This document shows, one piece after another, positions 26,371-38,214 of a stretch of DNA of 55,614 nt; positions within the stretch are counted from its first letter, which is position 1, and the number at the start of each line of letters is the position of its first letter. The translations under genes were made by a program, and so were the position numbers. The notes under the pieces are model-generated. The model was not told the DNA's origin and made no database searches. It saw only the letters and a list, made by a program, of their open reading frames with translations. Location of the stretch: positions 1 through 55,614 of the forward strand of contig JAOPGA020001554.1 of the NCBI GenBank assembly GCA_026419775.2, read 5' to 3'. The DNA comes from Acrasis kona. Lineage: Eukaryota; Heterolobosea; Eutetramitea; Acrasida; Acrasidae.

Positions 26371-27951
26371 ATGTCCGGTAAAGAGTCTCCAAGTCCACCA
26401 GAAACACAAACACAGGAAAATACCTCTTACAAGAAACAAGAGGAAGAAGAACAAAAAAACGAAAAAATAAACGAAAGCGCAAATGTAACTCCACAAACAA
26501 TACCTCCGCCAACAATAAACATGCAACATGTAAATCCTGCAATGCATGTTTACACACAACACTTGATGAATTATCTAAGTGCGATGGGAGCAAACACTAC
26601 GGTACCGAACGGTGCCATACCAATGATAGATCCTGCAAGCATGGCCATGATGAGTCCGTTCTTTCCTTATTCTTTCCAGCCCCAAGCTGTGCCAATGGTG
26701 CCCCAAATGCTTCCTAATGCAACAACGGCCGCCTCTAGAAAAGCAATAAAAAACAACTCTAATACATCCTTCACAGAAGAACAGCCTCAAGACACCACAC
26801 CCATGAACATTCTGTACCCATCTCATCGCTTCTGGAAGTTGGAATTTGCCACTGAACAAGCCAAACAAGAGGTTGATGGAGACGCCATAGAAATGAGCAT
26901 CACAATGAAGATCAGAGGTGAAGAAGCGTCACAGTATGTTCCTGAACGATTGTATTCTTCACACAAGTATGTAATCCAACATGAAGTATCCGGAGAGTTA
27001 CTTGTACAAAAGTATCCTCTTATCGTAGCAAAGTTACAGATCATTGATCCAGTATCGAGACAAAAAATTGTAAATTCTTCCAAGGGACCCAAAAAAGAAG
27101 ATGTCGTCAAAGGAACGCCGGAAGCAGCGCTCACTCATGAAGGTGCACTACATCCAAACTCCATAACCGGAAGCATGAGAATACAATTCACTGATGTTTC
27201 GTACCGACACGAAAAGGGACATTTTGCAATGCTAATCAGCTACTACAACCCAGCAAGTCTACAAGAGCCACTTTTCAATTTAATGTCACCAGCGTTCAAG
27301 GTATTTGCAAGAAAACCAACAGACAAGAATCCAACCGAAACATTAAAACCCAACAAGCACAAACCAAACAATAGGAAGAGAAAATCAGAAACATCAAGTC
27401 AACAATCTAGCACAGAACAAGACCTAGCGAACACTCCCCAAAATAGACTCAACGTCTCACCACCAGTCATCATGCATACACCCCATCACATGATCCAACA
27501 ACCTCTCCTCATGCAACAATCATCATCTCCTCCACCACCACAACAAATCGCAACGGAAAACATTGAACCATCGTCAAAAAGACAAAAACAACATTCTGCA
27601 GTATTTTCGGAGTTTAACAAGAAATTGGAACAATTAGCAGCAATGAAGGAGCGGCTGAACGAAAGCGACAAGAAGATTGCAAATGAATTTTCGTTGGAAA
27701 AATTACTTTCGATCGATCCCGACTTTACAATTGATTTCTTCTTGAAGAATGAGAACGCACAAAACATTGCAGGAATGAACAATTCCATCGCACAAATGCT
27801 AATGAATGCTACTGCGAACGGAAATCAAGTAGAAGGTCAAATGCAGGCGGAAGAACAAGAAGAAAACGAAAATAATACAAGTACGGGAAGTGCAAGTAAT
27901 CATAGTGCTGGAGAATTCTTGAACGAAAAGAATTTTGATAGCGAACAATAG
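26371..27951 (+). CDS. Putative DNA-binding regulator with a beta-sandwich domain
   Basis: Unassigned 526-aa intronless protein. Residues 1-130 are Pro/Gln/Asn/Met-rich and disordered. A beta-rich domain spans ~150-315: FWKLEFATEQAK, SITMKIRG, YVIQHEVSGELLVQKYP, LIVAKLQIIDP, SMRIQFTDVSYRHEKGHF, AMLISYYNP and SPAFKVFARKPTDKN. Alternating strands ending in a basic 'S-F-V-AKRKP'-like tail recall Ig-like transcription-factor folds (Rel, RUNX, Ndt80, p53 class). A KRKS basic patch follows, then a Pro/Gln stretch, a helical segment (NKKLEQLAAMKERLNESDKK) and an acidic Asn/Glu/Ser C-terminus. The layout is that of a transcriptional regulator; the fold call is an inference from pattern only and no specific family is claimed. 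Confidence 0.65.
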   Translation: MSGKESPSPPETQTQENTSYKKQEEEEQKNEKINESANVTPQTIPPPTINMQHVNPAMHVYTQHLMNYLSAMGANTTVPNGAIPMIDPASMAMMSPFFPYSFQPQAVPMVPQMLPNATTAASRKAIKNNSNTSFTEEQPQDTTPMNILYPSHRFWKLEFATEQAKQEVDGDAIEMSITMKIRGEEASQYVPERLYSSHKYVIQHEVSGELLVQKYPLIVAKLQIIDPVSRQKIVNSSKGPKKEDVVKGTPEAALTHEGALHPNSITGSMRIQFTDVSYRHEKGHFAMLISYYNPASLQEPLFNLMSPAFKVFARKPTDKNPTETLKPNKHKPNNRKRKSETSSQQSSTEQDLANTPQNRLNVSPPVIMHTPHHMIQQPLLMQQSSSPPPPQQIATENIEPSSKRQKQHSAVFSEFNKKLEQLAAMKERLNESDKKIANEFSLEKLLSIDPDFTIDFFLKNENAQNIAGMNNSIAQMLMNATANGNQVEGQMQAEEQEENENNTSTGSASNHSAGEFLNEKNFDSEQ

Positions 27952-28042
27952 TGTAAATAAATAAGCTCTACTATAATTTGTTGTTGAATGGTCAACTAGT
28001 TTTTAAATTATTATTACAATATTCGTGAGGAATTTTCACCAC

Positions 28043-29284
28043 ATGTCCGAAACTAGCTGGAACACCACAAAAAAAAGAATTTTCACAAAAGTGGATGGTG
28101 TTAGGAAATCAACCCCTCGCAGAAAACACCTTTTGAGCATTTTGGATAATTTGAAGAATAAAAGAAATTCGATTGCACTCGAAGTTGTAGACTCTATCAA
28201 CGAACAAATAAAGCACGAAGATCCTATACATAACGCCATTGTGAATTCAGAATTAGAATCAAAACCACATGAGCAAAAAGTCGAGAATTCAACACAGGTA
28301 AAAAATCAACCACCCCAGCAACAAAAGAAAAAAGTACCCGTCAAGAAAAACTACGAAGACCTCCTAATTGGCACTAAAGATGACACCCCCACTTCCCGAA
28401 ACAAGGAATCACACAACGCCTCCTTCCAAATACCAATCATCTATAGCAACCAAGATGTCGTAATTGTCAACAAACCCTTCGACATGTGTAATGCAGGTGA
28501 ATTCAAATATAGCGTGTTAAATTTACTAAACCTCCACTGCTACTCTACTCACCTTAAAACCAAACAGAAGAGGAAAAAGGGAAAAGAAAGAAAATTCAGG
28601 TTCTGCCACACACTCGACTACGAAACATCAGGAGTCTTGTGTTTTGGATTAGAGAAGGATGCAGCCAAGTGCATTGGAGAGGCGTTCGTACAAGGAAAGA
28701 CAAACAAAGTTTATTTGGCAATTGTCGAGGGTCATGTCGACATTCAGGCACTGAGAAGAAATTTTGGAAACAACAATCACTCCATTCTCGAGAACACGGA
28801 GCTTACAATCGAAAATTTGGACGATCCAAACATACTATCCATTCGTAGTTACATTTTAAACAAACCAGATGAATATGCGGTTCCATTAGTGAATTACACA
28901 CCTGATCAGTATAAATTGTCGGGAGATCCAAAAAGCAAGGAAAGTATTTCACAAATCAGAGTTTTATGCTATGGAACGTTTAAGGGAAGAAATGTTACGA
29001 AACTTGCGATTAGCATACCCACGGGAAGACGTCATCAAATTCGTCTACATTGCTCAAGTACTGGTCATGCAATTGTTGGTGATATTCTTTATGGCGGCGT
29101 TCAAGAATCCCCACGCATGATGTTACATTCCCATCAAATGAAAATTGAACTTCCATTCGATTTGGGTAAGTCCATGAAACAAGGAGAAGTTATAGTCGCG
29201 AATGCTGGAGATCCTTTTGATACTTTTATTGAGGAACCAAGAAGGGATGTAATGTTGTTAAAAGATTTGCCGTGGTTACAATAA
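28043..29284 (+). CDS. RluA-family RNA pseudouridine synthase
   Basis: Isomerises uridine to pseudouridine in RNA. The 413-aa product (ATG at 28043; the frame is open 18 bp upstream from a GTG) has a ~110-residue basic, disordered N-terminus and then the catalytic domain: IIYSNQDVVIVNKPFDM (family 'D..lvvnKP.g'), FCHTLDYETSGVLCFGL carrying the catalytic Asp of HxLDxxTSG, NKVYLAIVEGHV, and PTGRRHQIRLHCSSTGHAIVGDILYGG near the end. The layout without an N-terminal S4 domain resembles RPUSD1-type and other eukaryotic RluA proteins. The classical Arg of HRLD is Thr here. RNA target (rRNA, tRNA or mitochondrial) is not deducible. Convergent with the DUF4139 gene, 37 bp apart. Confidence 0.87.
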   Translation: MSETSWNTTKKRIFTKVDGVRKSTPRRKHLLSILDNLKNKRNSIALEVVDSINEQIKHEDPIHNAIVNSELESKPHEQKVENSTQVKNQPPQQQKKKVPVKKNYEDLLIGTKDDTPTSRNKESHNASFQIPIIYSNQDVVIVNKPFDMCNAGEFKYSVLNLLNLHCYSTHLKTKQKRKKGKERKFRFCHTLDYETSGVLCFGLEKDAAKCIGEAFVQGKTNKVYLAIVEGHVDIQALRRNFGNNNHSILENTELTIENLDDPNILSIRSYILNKPDEYAVPLVNYTPDQYKLSGDPKSKESISQIRVLCYGTFKGRNVTKLAISIPTGRRHQIRLHCSSTGHAIVGDILYGGVQESPRMMLHSHQMKIELPFDLGKSMKQGEVIVANAGDPFDTFIEEPRRDVMLLKDLPWLQ

Positions 29285-29321
29285 AATATAAAATTTGATC
29301 AAAAAAGTTTTATTAATAACT

Positions 29322-31220
29322 CTACAAAGTATCTTCGTTAATAGCACTTTCGGATGGCCACGACACAGTGTACTTGATATATGTTTTGAATTCTTCTCCT
29401 GGTGGAACGTCAACAGTCCACTTCAAGATGTTGTCATCATCCAATTCAATCTTCGAAGCCACTAACTTGGAGTCGACCAAAGGTGCATTATTAACAATTT
29501 GAACTTGTCCTTTTGGAGCGTTGTTCGGCAATGGACGGAATTCAGGCACCAACAATTTTGTTTTTATTTTATCAACTGTACTTTTAGGATATTGGTCCAC
29601 GACAGTAACCTTGATTTGAGTCTTTTTACAATTTTTAACATGACATCTCCTCTCCATCTGCTTCGTGCTGGTTCCCTCCACAAAGACACCACTTCTTGAC
29701 TCTTTAAAGGTCGTTGGCAACATGTACTCAACTTTCACACCATGATCCTGTCCAATAAACATTTCAAACTGCTCACCAGGAACAACAAATGGAAACTGAG
29801 TGGAGGCAACAAAATTAGAATCAACAAACAATTGAGTAGGTCCTCTCAAGAACGTATAATCGGATTCATTGGTCGACTCTAACTTCAAGTAAGCGTTAGG
29901 ATCCATCTTAGGTACCGTGTAATGGCTCAAAACACAGTCACCCGACACCTTAGCAACAGCTACTTTGGTGCCCTTAAAGCTAGAATCGCTTTTAACAGTT
30001 GCTAATCTCGGAATATAAAAAACACTAGAAGTGGCGCCTTCTTGAGGCGTCGTTACAACTTGTTTTATTGAACTTTTTCTCATGAGACTTCCACCGCGTC
30101 CTCCCCCTCCAACCTCTCTTTCTTTATACTTATCTTCAATCATCTCGTCTTCTTCATCTTCTTCATCATAACTGTCATCTCTTCTTCTAACAGACGAGGA
30201 CGAAGCAGCAATATGTCTGTTGTTGTAATGATGCTGAGTGCTCAAGTAATGTGGATAGAGAACGGGTGGTTTAGACATCAAGTTTGGATCTGCCGTCGAT
30301 AGCTTAATGTTGGCTTCCATCCAGTCCTCATCGGTAGCTTGCGAGATATTCGCATAGTACGAAATTTCGTACTTGTTGCTCACAGAGTCGACTCGCATGT
30401 CGTATAATGGTTGCCATTGTGCTTTTAGGGTTTTGTATTTGAATTCGAGACTGACGGAAGTGCACTCTGGTGCGTAAATGCTTAATTCGGCGACGCGTTT
30501 GAAAAGTGTTTCTTCTTGTGGTTTTTCCTTTGATAGTTGCTCTGAAAGGGACTGCCTTTCCTTATTGAGGTTGTCGATCTCTTGTTGCGTGGTTGACAAG
30601 GAAGCATGGTTGACTTCGGATTGTTTGTTGTCGAATAAAGTGTAATTGGTCATGAGTTGAAGCGTTTGTGGGTCGAGTAACTTTTCTACGTTGGAATCGG
30701 CGGTGCTGACCTTTAAAACTGATTTTTTGTAATTTTTAATGAACTCGTGCTGTTTGGTAAGAATTAGATATTTACGGTCGAGTTCTCGTATTTTGTCGTC
30801 GATGAGGTCGATTTGTTGTTTGATTTGATCTCTTTTTGTTGTGTCGTTCTTGATGGTTTTTACGTTAGATTTGAATGTTACACCTCTGAATACAGCGTTG
30901 CCAACGCCTGATACTTTTATTGAGTCTTCGATCAGGTTTGTAGTGAAGCCATCTACAACAATGAGCTGCTCACCTTCTTTGGAAATTGTAACGTCTATCT
31001 GTCGACTAACTAATGCTTTATTGCTTTGAAATACAGTGACAGAAGTGATGGGGCACTTTTGTATGTCTATTTGGTGCGTTTGGTCTGGAGAGATATTGTC
31101 ATCCACCTCGTGAGTTGTATAATTTTCTGTAGGTGGGTACCATGGTGCGGCGATGTTGCGACCTTGGTTTAATTGATATACAAATGGTGCGGTTCGTGGT
31201 GGTGCAGCGAATGAACTCAT
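29322..31220 (-). CDS. DUF4140/DUF4139 (mucoidy-inhibitor-like) protein
   Basis: A 632-aa intronless protein starting MSSFAAPPRTAPF; longer frame upstream begins only with TTG. The N-terminal part (~residues 35-130: ITSVTVFQSNKALVSRQIDV, VDGFTTNLIEDSIKVSG) is the DUF4140 domain; a coiled coil (~135-230) follows; then DUF4139 with CTSVSLEFKYKTLKAQWQPL, YDMRVDSVSN, YYANISQATDEDW, IKLSTADPNL and a C-terminal WTVDVPPGEEFKTYIKYTVS. An acidic/Arg insert (DDSYDEEDEEDEMIEDK) interrupts the second domain. Family members occur in bacteria, fungi and worms (F37C4.5); biochemical function is unknown. No signal peptide or membrane segment is seen. Confidence 0.82.
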   Translation of the reverse strand: MSSFAAPPRTAPFVYQLNQGRNIAAPWYPPTENYTTHEVDDNISPDQTHQIDIQKCPITSVTVFQSNKALVSRQIDVTISKEGEQLIVVDGFTTNLIEDSIKVSGVGNAVFRGVTFKSNVKTIKNDTTKRDQIKQQIDLIDDKIRELDRKYLILTKQHEFIKNYKKSVLKVSTADSNVEKLLDPQTLQLMTNYTLFDNKQSEVNHASLSTTQQEIDNLNKERQSLSEQLSKEKPQEETLFKRVAELSIYAPECTSVSLEFKYKTLKAQWQPLYDMRVDSVSNKYEISYYANISQATDEDWMEANIKLSTADPNLMSKPPVLYPHYLSTQHHYNNRHIAASSSSVRRRDDSYDEEDEEDEMIEDKYKEREVGGGGRGGSLMRKSSIKQVVTTPQEGATSSVFYIPRLATVKSDSSFKGTKVAVAKVSGDCVLSHYTVPKMDPNAYLKLESTNESDYTFLRGPTQLFVDSNFVASTQFPFVVPGEQFEMFIGQDHGVKVEYMLPTTFKESRSGVFVEGTSTKQMERRCHVKNCKKTQIKVTVVDQYPKSTVDKIKTKLLVPEFRPLPNNAPKGQVQIVNNAPLVDSKLVASKIELDDDNILKWTVDVPPGEEFKTYIKYTVSWPSESAINEDTL

Positions 31221-31436
31221 TTCTAAGAAGTTCTTTAGATGTTCGAAGCAGTTGACCAATTACAAAAAAACATTAGAATGCTTGTACTCAATATTTGCTA
31301 TGTGTTCATTCCTCACTTGACATTTATGAACAAAAGTAAAAGAAAAATTACTTGCCAAATAGATGGCTCTTGTAAACTTGCAATGAGCGTTGAATAAAAA
31401 TAAACTGACATTGACGAGGAAAAAACACGATCAGGC

Positions 31437-34400
31437 ATGAATGTGCTATCAATCAACAATCTCACCACAACTACCAGTGTGTTTGTTGATGTAACAGATT
31501 GCTCCTATGACCCGGAGTCAAGCACACTTATAAAGAAAAAAAGGACAGCCAACGAAGATGAATCACAACTACCCGATTTGCAATGGGTAAATGGAGTAGT
31601 TATAAAGATTGACGAAAAGAATAACATTGTCACCGTCCATACAGATAAAATTACCGACAAGAGTCTGATGTCATTCTCAGATAAACAAATCAAAGTTGGA
31701 ATAGAGGATGTCACATTAAAAAATCCATCAAACTGTGAGGCAGCTGACGATATTACAACCATGTCATACCTACATGAGCCATCGCTACTTTATAACTTGG
31801 CCCTCCGCTACGAAAGGTAAAGTATTAAGTTTAAACTTACAATGTTGACTTTTTTTTTAGAGATCTCATCTATACTTATACCGGACCCATCCTCATAGCC
31901 GTCAATCCTTACAAGAGTTTGACAAGTTTCTACGAGTCGCAAACAATTGATGCTTACGTAGGACAGCCCATGTTCAAATTATCTCCCCACGTATATGCCA
32001 TAGCTGAAAACGCATTCAGGAGCATGTTGAATGACAACATGGATCAATCCATTCTTGTGACAGGAGAGTCGGGTGCCGGAAAAACTGAAACAACAAAACA
32101 TCTTTTAAAGTATTTCGCTGCAATGGGAAAGAAGTCAGGAAATAGCAAACAGAGCGGAGGTGGAATCAGCATCGAGAATCAAGTCTTGAGCAGCACGCCC
32201 ATGCTAGAAGCCTTTGGAAATGCAAAAACTTTAAGGAACGATAACTCAAGTCGCTTTGGAAAGGTATTTTAATTCACATGTTTTTTATTGACATTTTTTT
32301 CAAGTTTATTGAGATCCAGTTCAGCAAAGCCTACGGATCCATTCAAGGTGCAACAATTAGAACATATTTACTTGAAAAGAGCAGAATCGTTAGACAGGCC
32401 ACCGGAGAGCGTAATTATCACATTTTCTATCAAATGTTATCGGGAGCGACGGATCAGGAACGTAAGGAATGGCTTCTTGGGGATCTTCAGGCCAACGACT
32501 TTGAATACCTTAAGGGAGGAGATTGTGTGTCCATACAAGGTGTCTCTGACTGTCACGAATACGAAACTACAATTAATGCAATGAAAATTCTTGGCGTCAC
32601 ATCGGGTCAACAACAAGATACCATGAAAATAGTGTCAAGCATCCTACATCTCGGAAATGTTAACTTTGTAAAAGAACAAGAAGGCGTCCTGATCGATCCT
32701 AAAACTATTAATCATTTGAACAATTTTTGCAAATTATTAAATGTTGATGTTGACCGTATTGTTAAAACTTTGCAGCAGCGTACTATTACTGTCGTCACCG
32801 AAACGTTAACTGTTCCGTTGACTGTTGAACAAGCCATTAGCGCTCGTGACTCTTTGGCCATGCTGTTATATAATAAATTATTTGATTGGTTGGTGTTCAT
32901 AATGAACACAAACATGGGTGCAGATTCTTCTACTTCGTTCTTGTCTATTTCTATTCTTGATATTTATGGTTTTGAAAGTTTCAAAAATAACTCCTTGGAA
33001 CAATTCCATATTAATTATAGTAATGAGAAATTACAACAACAATACAATCAGCACATCTTTAAGCTGTCCCAACAAGAATATATCAAGGAAGGCATACAAT
33101 GGACCAACATTGAATTTAACGATAATCAAGGTTGTCTCGATCTTATTGACAAGCCTCCTCTTTGTATCATTAGCATCATGGATGAAGAGTGTAAATTTCC
33201 AAAAGCCAACGAAAAGACATTGTCCGACAAATTAGATAAATTGTTTATTAATCCTACAATAAAAAATTTGGTTCCTGCGAGTGCTTATTATTCGAAACCA
33301 AGATTTGAACCCACTAGTTTCATAGTCAAACATTATGCTGATCCCGTCACCTATGACTGCAAGTACTTTTTGGATAAAAATAGAGATTATGTAATACCCG
33401 ATCAAATAAATATATTACAAGGCGCATCTTGTTTGTGCGCAAAGTTGTTCTTTAATGCTCAGGTGTCAACCAACAAGAATCAAAATTTCCAATTCTCTAG
33501 TGTTGCCATGCAATTCAAGGATAGTTTGACTAAATTGATGGATAGCATCAATGCAACCTACCCTCATTATATCCGTTGTATTAAACCAAATTCTTTGAAG
33601 AAACCTGGTGTATTCACAAAGCGGTTGGTGATTAAGCAACTCAAGTGTGGCGGTATATTGGAGTCAATTAGAATTACGCTTGAAGGTTATCCCACAAAGA
33701 AGTCTTATCAAGAGTTTATTCAACGTTATAAATTAGTTGTTCCTGTTAGTCAATTATCCAAATTGTCAGAAAGAGATCAATGTTTGATCATGTTAAAAAA
33801 GATGAACATTGATCCTTCCCAATATCAGTTTGGAAGTACGAAGCTCTTCCTTCGTGCCAACCAAATTGAAAAGATTGAGTACATGAGGCAGTTCACACTC
33901 AACTCATCACAAACTATCATTGCCAAAATGTTCAAAGGATATAAAACTAAAAAGTGGTACGCATCTGTTAAAAGATCTACTCTGTTACTATCAAGCGCGG
34001 CAAGAGGTTTAGCTTCAAGGAGAGAGCTGGTTCACTTGCGTAAAGTTCGTGCAAGCGAAATGGTACAATCTTTGTTCAGACAATTCAAGACCAGGAGAGA
34101 GCACAATAGAAAAGTTAGATTAATAAAGTCAATCCAACGTCTTGCAAGAATAAAAATATCCTACGACCGATCTGGTCATGATCAGCTTCTTCATCAAAAT
34201 GCTACTTCAATCCAATCTGCTTGTCGTGCTTTCATGATTAGAAAAGTGTTTTATGAAATGTTGCGTGAAGCACGTGCTGTCCAATTAATTAAGAAGGAAA
34301 AAGAAGGTCTTGAAGTCCACGTCCACACTCTACAATATGAACTAGAACGTGAGATCAAGATTAGAACGCAGCTGGAACGTGAACAAGAACGCAGAGCCAA

Positions 34401-36096
34401 AGAAAGCGAAACACAAATCAAAGTGCTGTCTCAAAAGAGTCAGGAACAAAACACTCATGTGCAGTCTCTACAACAACAAAATAAAAATCTATCACAACAA
34501 GTCAACACCCTCAAGAACGCACTTGCCGAGGAACAAAAGCAAAGAACAAAATTAGAAGAGAATGTGAAAGAAGGAAGTAAGAATTTTTCTAGTACCAAAG
34601 AAGAAACATCAAGAAGAATTGACGAATTGTTACAAACAATCAGTCAACTCAAGATTAAAGTGCATGAACACCAACAAGAAAGCCTGTACCATAAAAACGA
34701 CGCTGAAGTCCTTCGTGCAAAATTGAACTTGATTGAGAAGGAAAGAACAATGTTCAAGAAGAGAAAAGAAGCAGAGATGAACTTTGAAATAGAACGTTTA
34801 CTGAAAAATATGATACATAATAAATTGGCATCAGATGAACAAGAAGCGGCAGAGCGCTTCATGGTGTTTTTGTTCTTTGAAATGAATCAAATGGACTACA
34901 CTGATGTTTTACCCTCTCCTGCATTCCTAATCTATCACTTGATAAGCTATTGGGTGGCGAATGGCAAAAATTGCGAAAGATTGTTCAAGTTGACTAATAA
35001 CTCTATCAAAGGTGTTACAAAACTTCATGTACACACTAATGATTATGATTGGCTCACCTATTGGTTTTCTAACCTTGCTTCCTTACTTCATTTGTTTACC
35101 AACGAGGCGACTCTTAGTGAGATGTTGACTAAACTTGACTGCAATACAACTGTCGAGAGTGTGGTATCTCAAATCAATCATTTCTTGTGCAATCCTGATC
35201 TTTATCAAACCTTTGATCAAGACATGGACGTTGATAACTCTTCCACTGATGGCGACTACAATTTCATCACTTTTATTGAAGATTTGTGTTCAATGTTTGT
35301 GAGGACCATGACACATTTAAATAAAAGCATTGTCGACGAACTCACTCTTCCACTCCGCACTGATGGTTCTTTGCTTGACGGAAGTCACGGCACATCAAAA
35401 GATCCAATCATTCTCATCTTGTCTAGATGTGTTCGTAATATGAGAAAACATAAAGTAGGAGAAGGTGTTATTGTTCATGTACTTCGTCAATTGAGTTATT
35501 TCATAGATGTAAGTACATTCAACCAAATGTTGTTGCGAAAAGACGTTTGCTCAATAGACAAGGCAATGTCTATTAAATGGAATGCGTCCATCGTCGACAC
35601 TCAGGTTTCTGAGTGGGCAGATGAGCAAATCCACCTTGATTATGTTAGACAAGCAACTACTTTATTAGTAGCTCATAAAAATGAGATTGTGCAGCAGGAA
35701 GTACGTGTTCAGAGCGTACCACTGCTAACATTTGCTCAAATCGAAAAGATCTTTACAATGTTCTCTCCTTCTGAATTTGAACAGGGTGTCACGCCTAAAA
35801 CTTTCTCTTTCTTGTCAGAAAAGCTCAAACAAGAATCCACCGATAAGACTCTCATGTTGCAACCTGATAAACCCTTGTTCATAACTTCCGCATTGATTAG
35901 AAACAATGCAGTCGAAGCTCAATTGTACTTTTTGTCCTTCCCAATGGTTGTGAAAGATGGTATTGAGAAAATCTGGAACGACCAACAGACGAAAGAAAGA
36001 GAAGAAAAGAAACCTGAACAAGACAAGGTGAACTCGAACTCAAACACACCTACAAGACCAAAAAAGAAGAGTTTCTTTGGATTCTCTCCTAAATAA
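31437..36096 (+). CDS. Class V-like myosin with IQ neck, coiled coil and DIL tail (three exons)
   Basis: Actin-based motor for organelle transport. Exons 31437-31816, 31861-32263 and 32305-36096, introns 44 nt (31817-31860) and 41 nt (32264-32304), give 1524 aa. An SH3-like N-terminal part precedes the motor: GESGAGKTETTK (P-loop, ~residue 195), NDNSSRFGK (switch I, split from FIEIQFSKAYG by intron two), LDIYGFESF (switch II), and a converter. The neck has about five or six IQ-like motifs (AKMFKGYKTKKWYA, QSLFRQFKTRREHNRK, QSACRAFMIRKVFYE). A coiled coil spans ~residues 700-850. The tail contains the DIL (dilute) domain: PSPAFLIYHLISYWVANGKN through LTFAQIEKIFTMFSP, the cargo-binding globular tail of class V/XI myosins. 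A basic KKKSFFGFSPK ends the protein. Length matches animal myosin V minus some coiled coil. Confidence 0.93.
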
Positions 36097-36229
36097 AAAT
36101 ATTTTGTGATGCAAACGTGTATGTATGGATCATTTTCCATTTGTTTAATGTCACAATTATGAACCCTGCAAGTTCATGGCGAAGGATGGAGAATTTTATA
36201 CGTTCTAGGAGCCATGTCAGCTGTCAAAA

Positions 36230-38061
36230 ATGGGATCATCACAATCAGAGGTTCACCATGAGGATCCAATGCTGTCCGTGATTTTAGACTCACGGACACC
36301 TGTTGTTGGAATTGAAATGACACCAATCATACATTTAAGACACACAGGGGCCTGTATTTTTGAATGGTAAAATAATTTAGCATCTTATTTTAACCATTAG
36401 AAAGGCACCGACTCCAAACTCCAACCAACACACCCGAACTGACGTGTCATCACATTTCTGTCGCGACAGACGTTCAAATAGAACAAGATGAATATTCCTC
36501 TTGCTCTGACTCGGATGATGAGCCCGAGAAAGAAGCACCGGATCGCATTTCGTTATCGGATATGAAACCCATTCAACTTCAACGACAGCCATCAAACCCT
36601 CTTTTGAGAAAGGCTCTAAACTCCCCAACTACAAACGACCCCTCAAGCACAATTAATACGGAAGATAATTCAAACATGATCCCAGTCCTAGTATCTCAAG
36701 CTGCCTCTTACACACCAACTAGAGATGATATAGGGCGCAAATTGCGATTAAGAGTTGTTTTCGTCGGAAACAAACAGCAAGGTAATCACAATTTATTAAT
36801 TACCATGGAGGAAACACTTTTATTTCCATCAAGGGTCCCAACCAGGGGGTGGCTTAAGAATAAAATCTACATTGGCGCTAAACATCATCTTCAAGCGAAA
36901 AAGCAGGAGGGCCACATTGCCAGCAGCCTTGACAGTTCATGCAAAAAAAATTCGAAAATAAAATTACACACACAAGATGTTTTAGGTGATCTGGTTGAAC
37001 AGAGTCTGAGGGAGCACAAAGGGCCGGAAATTCTTTTTAATTGTCCGGATTATGTTCTTACTGATAAATACAGAAGGAAACTCATCATGTTGGGTCTTAC
37101 TGCGCACACACCTGATATTTTATGCTTACAAAGAGTTCATTACAAAGAATACAATAAATGGTACAGTGAACTATCCATGAAGTCTGGCATGTCCGCCGTC
37201 TATTATAGAAATGTTGTTGTCTCTGATACCTCTAAAAATGCTTCTCCAATTAAAAAAGAAGATGACGGTGATATCACAGATCATGGTGACTCGTCTTGTT
37301 ATGGAAATGTTACTTTATACAGAAGAAGTAGGTTTTCACTTATGAAGGAGTGGTCTATACGCACTAGTGAAGTGCAAGGTGATGAAGATCCGACACTGTT
37401 GGCTGTTATAACAGAATTTGAATTCAAGGACATGTTTGATATGATGAATTACATGAACAAAATGTATAATAATGTTGGTGTTGAACATTCTTTTAAAAAT
37501 ATCCGATTAGTTGTTGTTAATTTATTCTTGTCTCAAGATGAAAACAAGAGATTAGCACAAATACGATACATCACTTCAAAGGTGCAAAGATCTTTGAGTG
37601 AAATAGATCTAAAGTCAACTGAAACAAGATCTTGTGTTGTTTACTGTGGTAACTTTAACTCTACTGTTGATGATAATGTTTACAAGTATATGACTGGTTC
37701 GAGAGGTCCACAAGAGCAGCGACTTGATCTTGCAGCCCATTTCAAAGTTCCAAACAAGCATGATTCATCTTCTGTATTTGAGCCTGTTAACGATTCGGAG
37801 AAATTCGCTCCAAAGGAGACCACAAGTGATGGGTTGTGCCATCAAAGTGCAAATGGAGTCATATTGAAAAAAGAACCACAGTACATGGTTAATGATACTA
37901 AACATAGCGTCTGTTCAACTAAAAACTTTGTATTCTATAATTTCCATGATGTCCAAGTACGACGTGTTGTAAGACAAGTTCGTGAGGCACTTCCAAATCA
38001 TTATCACGCGTCCCAAGAGAGTTCCTTAGTGGTTGAGTTTGAGTTTTCTTTGATAGGTTGA
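36230..38061 (+). CDS. PDE12-like endonuclease/exonuclease/phosphatase-fold protein, catalytically degenerate (two exons)
   Basis: Exons 36230-36366 and 36405-38061 with a 38-nt intron (36367-36404) give 597 aa. Exon one ends within FEW|HR, the WxR of the PDE12/2',5'-phosphodiesterase N-domain, and YTPTRDDIGRKLRLRVVF (~205) is its 'YTPGPEDVGxRLKL' block. The EEP domain follows: PEILFNCPDYVLTDKYRR, DILCLQRVHYKEYNKWYS, SCYGNVTLYRRSRFSL, YCGNFNSTVDDNVYKY and NHYHASQESSLVVEFE. Compared with active enzymes the metal-binding Glu of LQE is Arg, the Asp of GDFNS is Asn and the SDH histidine pair is QE. All three losses point to a pseudoenzyme, perhaps a binding or regulatory protein for RNA or oligoadenylate. 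Splice site choice is supported because the frame and WHR motif are restored only by the AAAG acceptor. Confidence 0.75.
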
Positions 38062-38214
38062 GAATGATATAGCTTGGAATGATGTTGTGATATTAATAAA
38101 GGAGTCCACTAGTTGCATTTTACTTGTGTTGAACACTTTCGTATTGACGTCCAAATTTAGGACTAAAGTTTGACTTGCATTGTAATCTGGCATTTGACAG
38201 GAGTATCCACAGCA

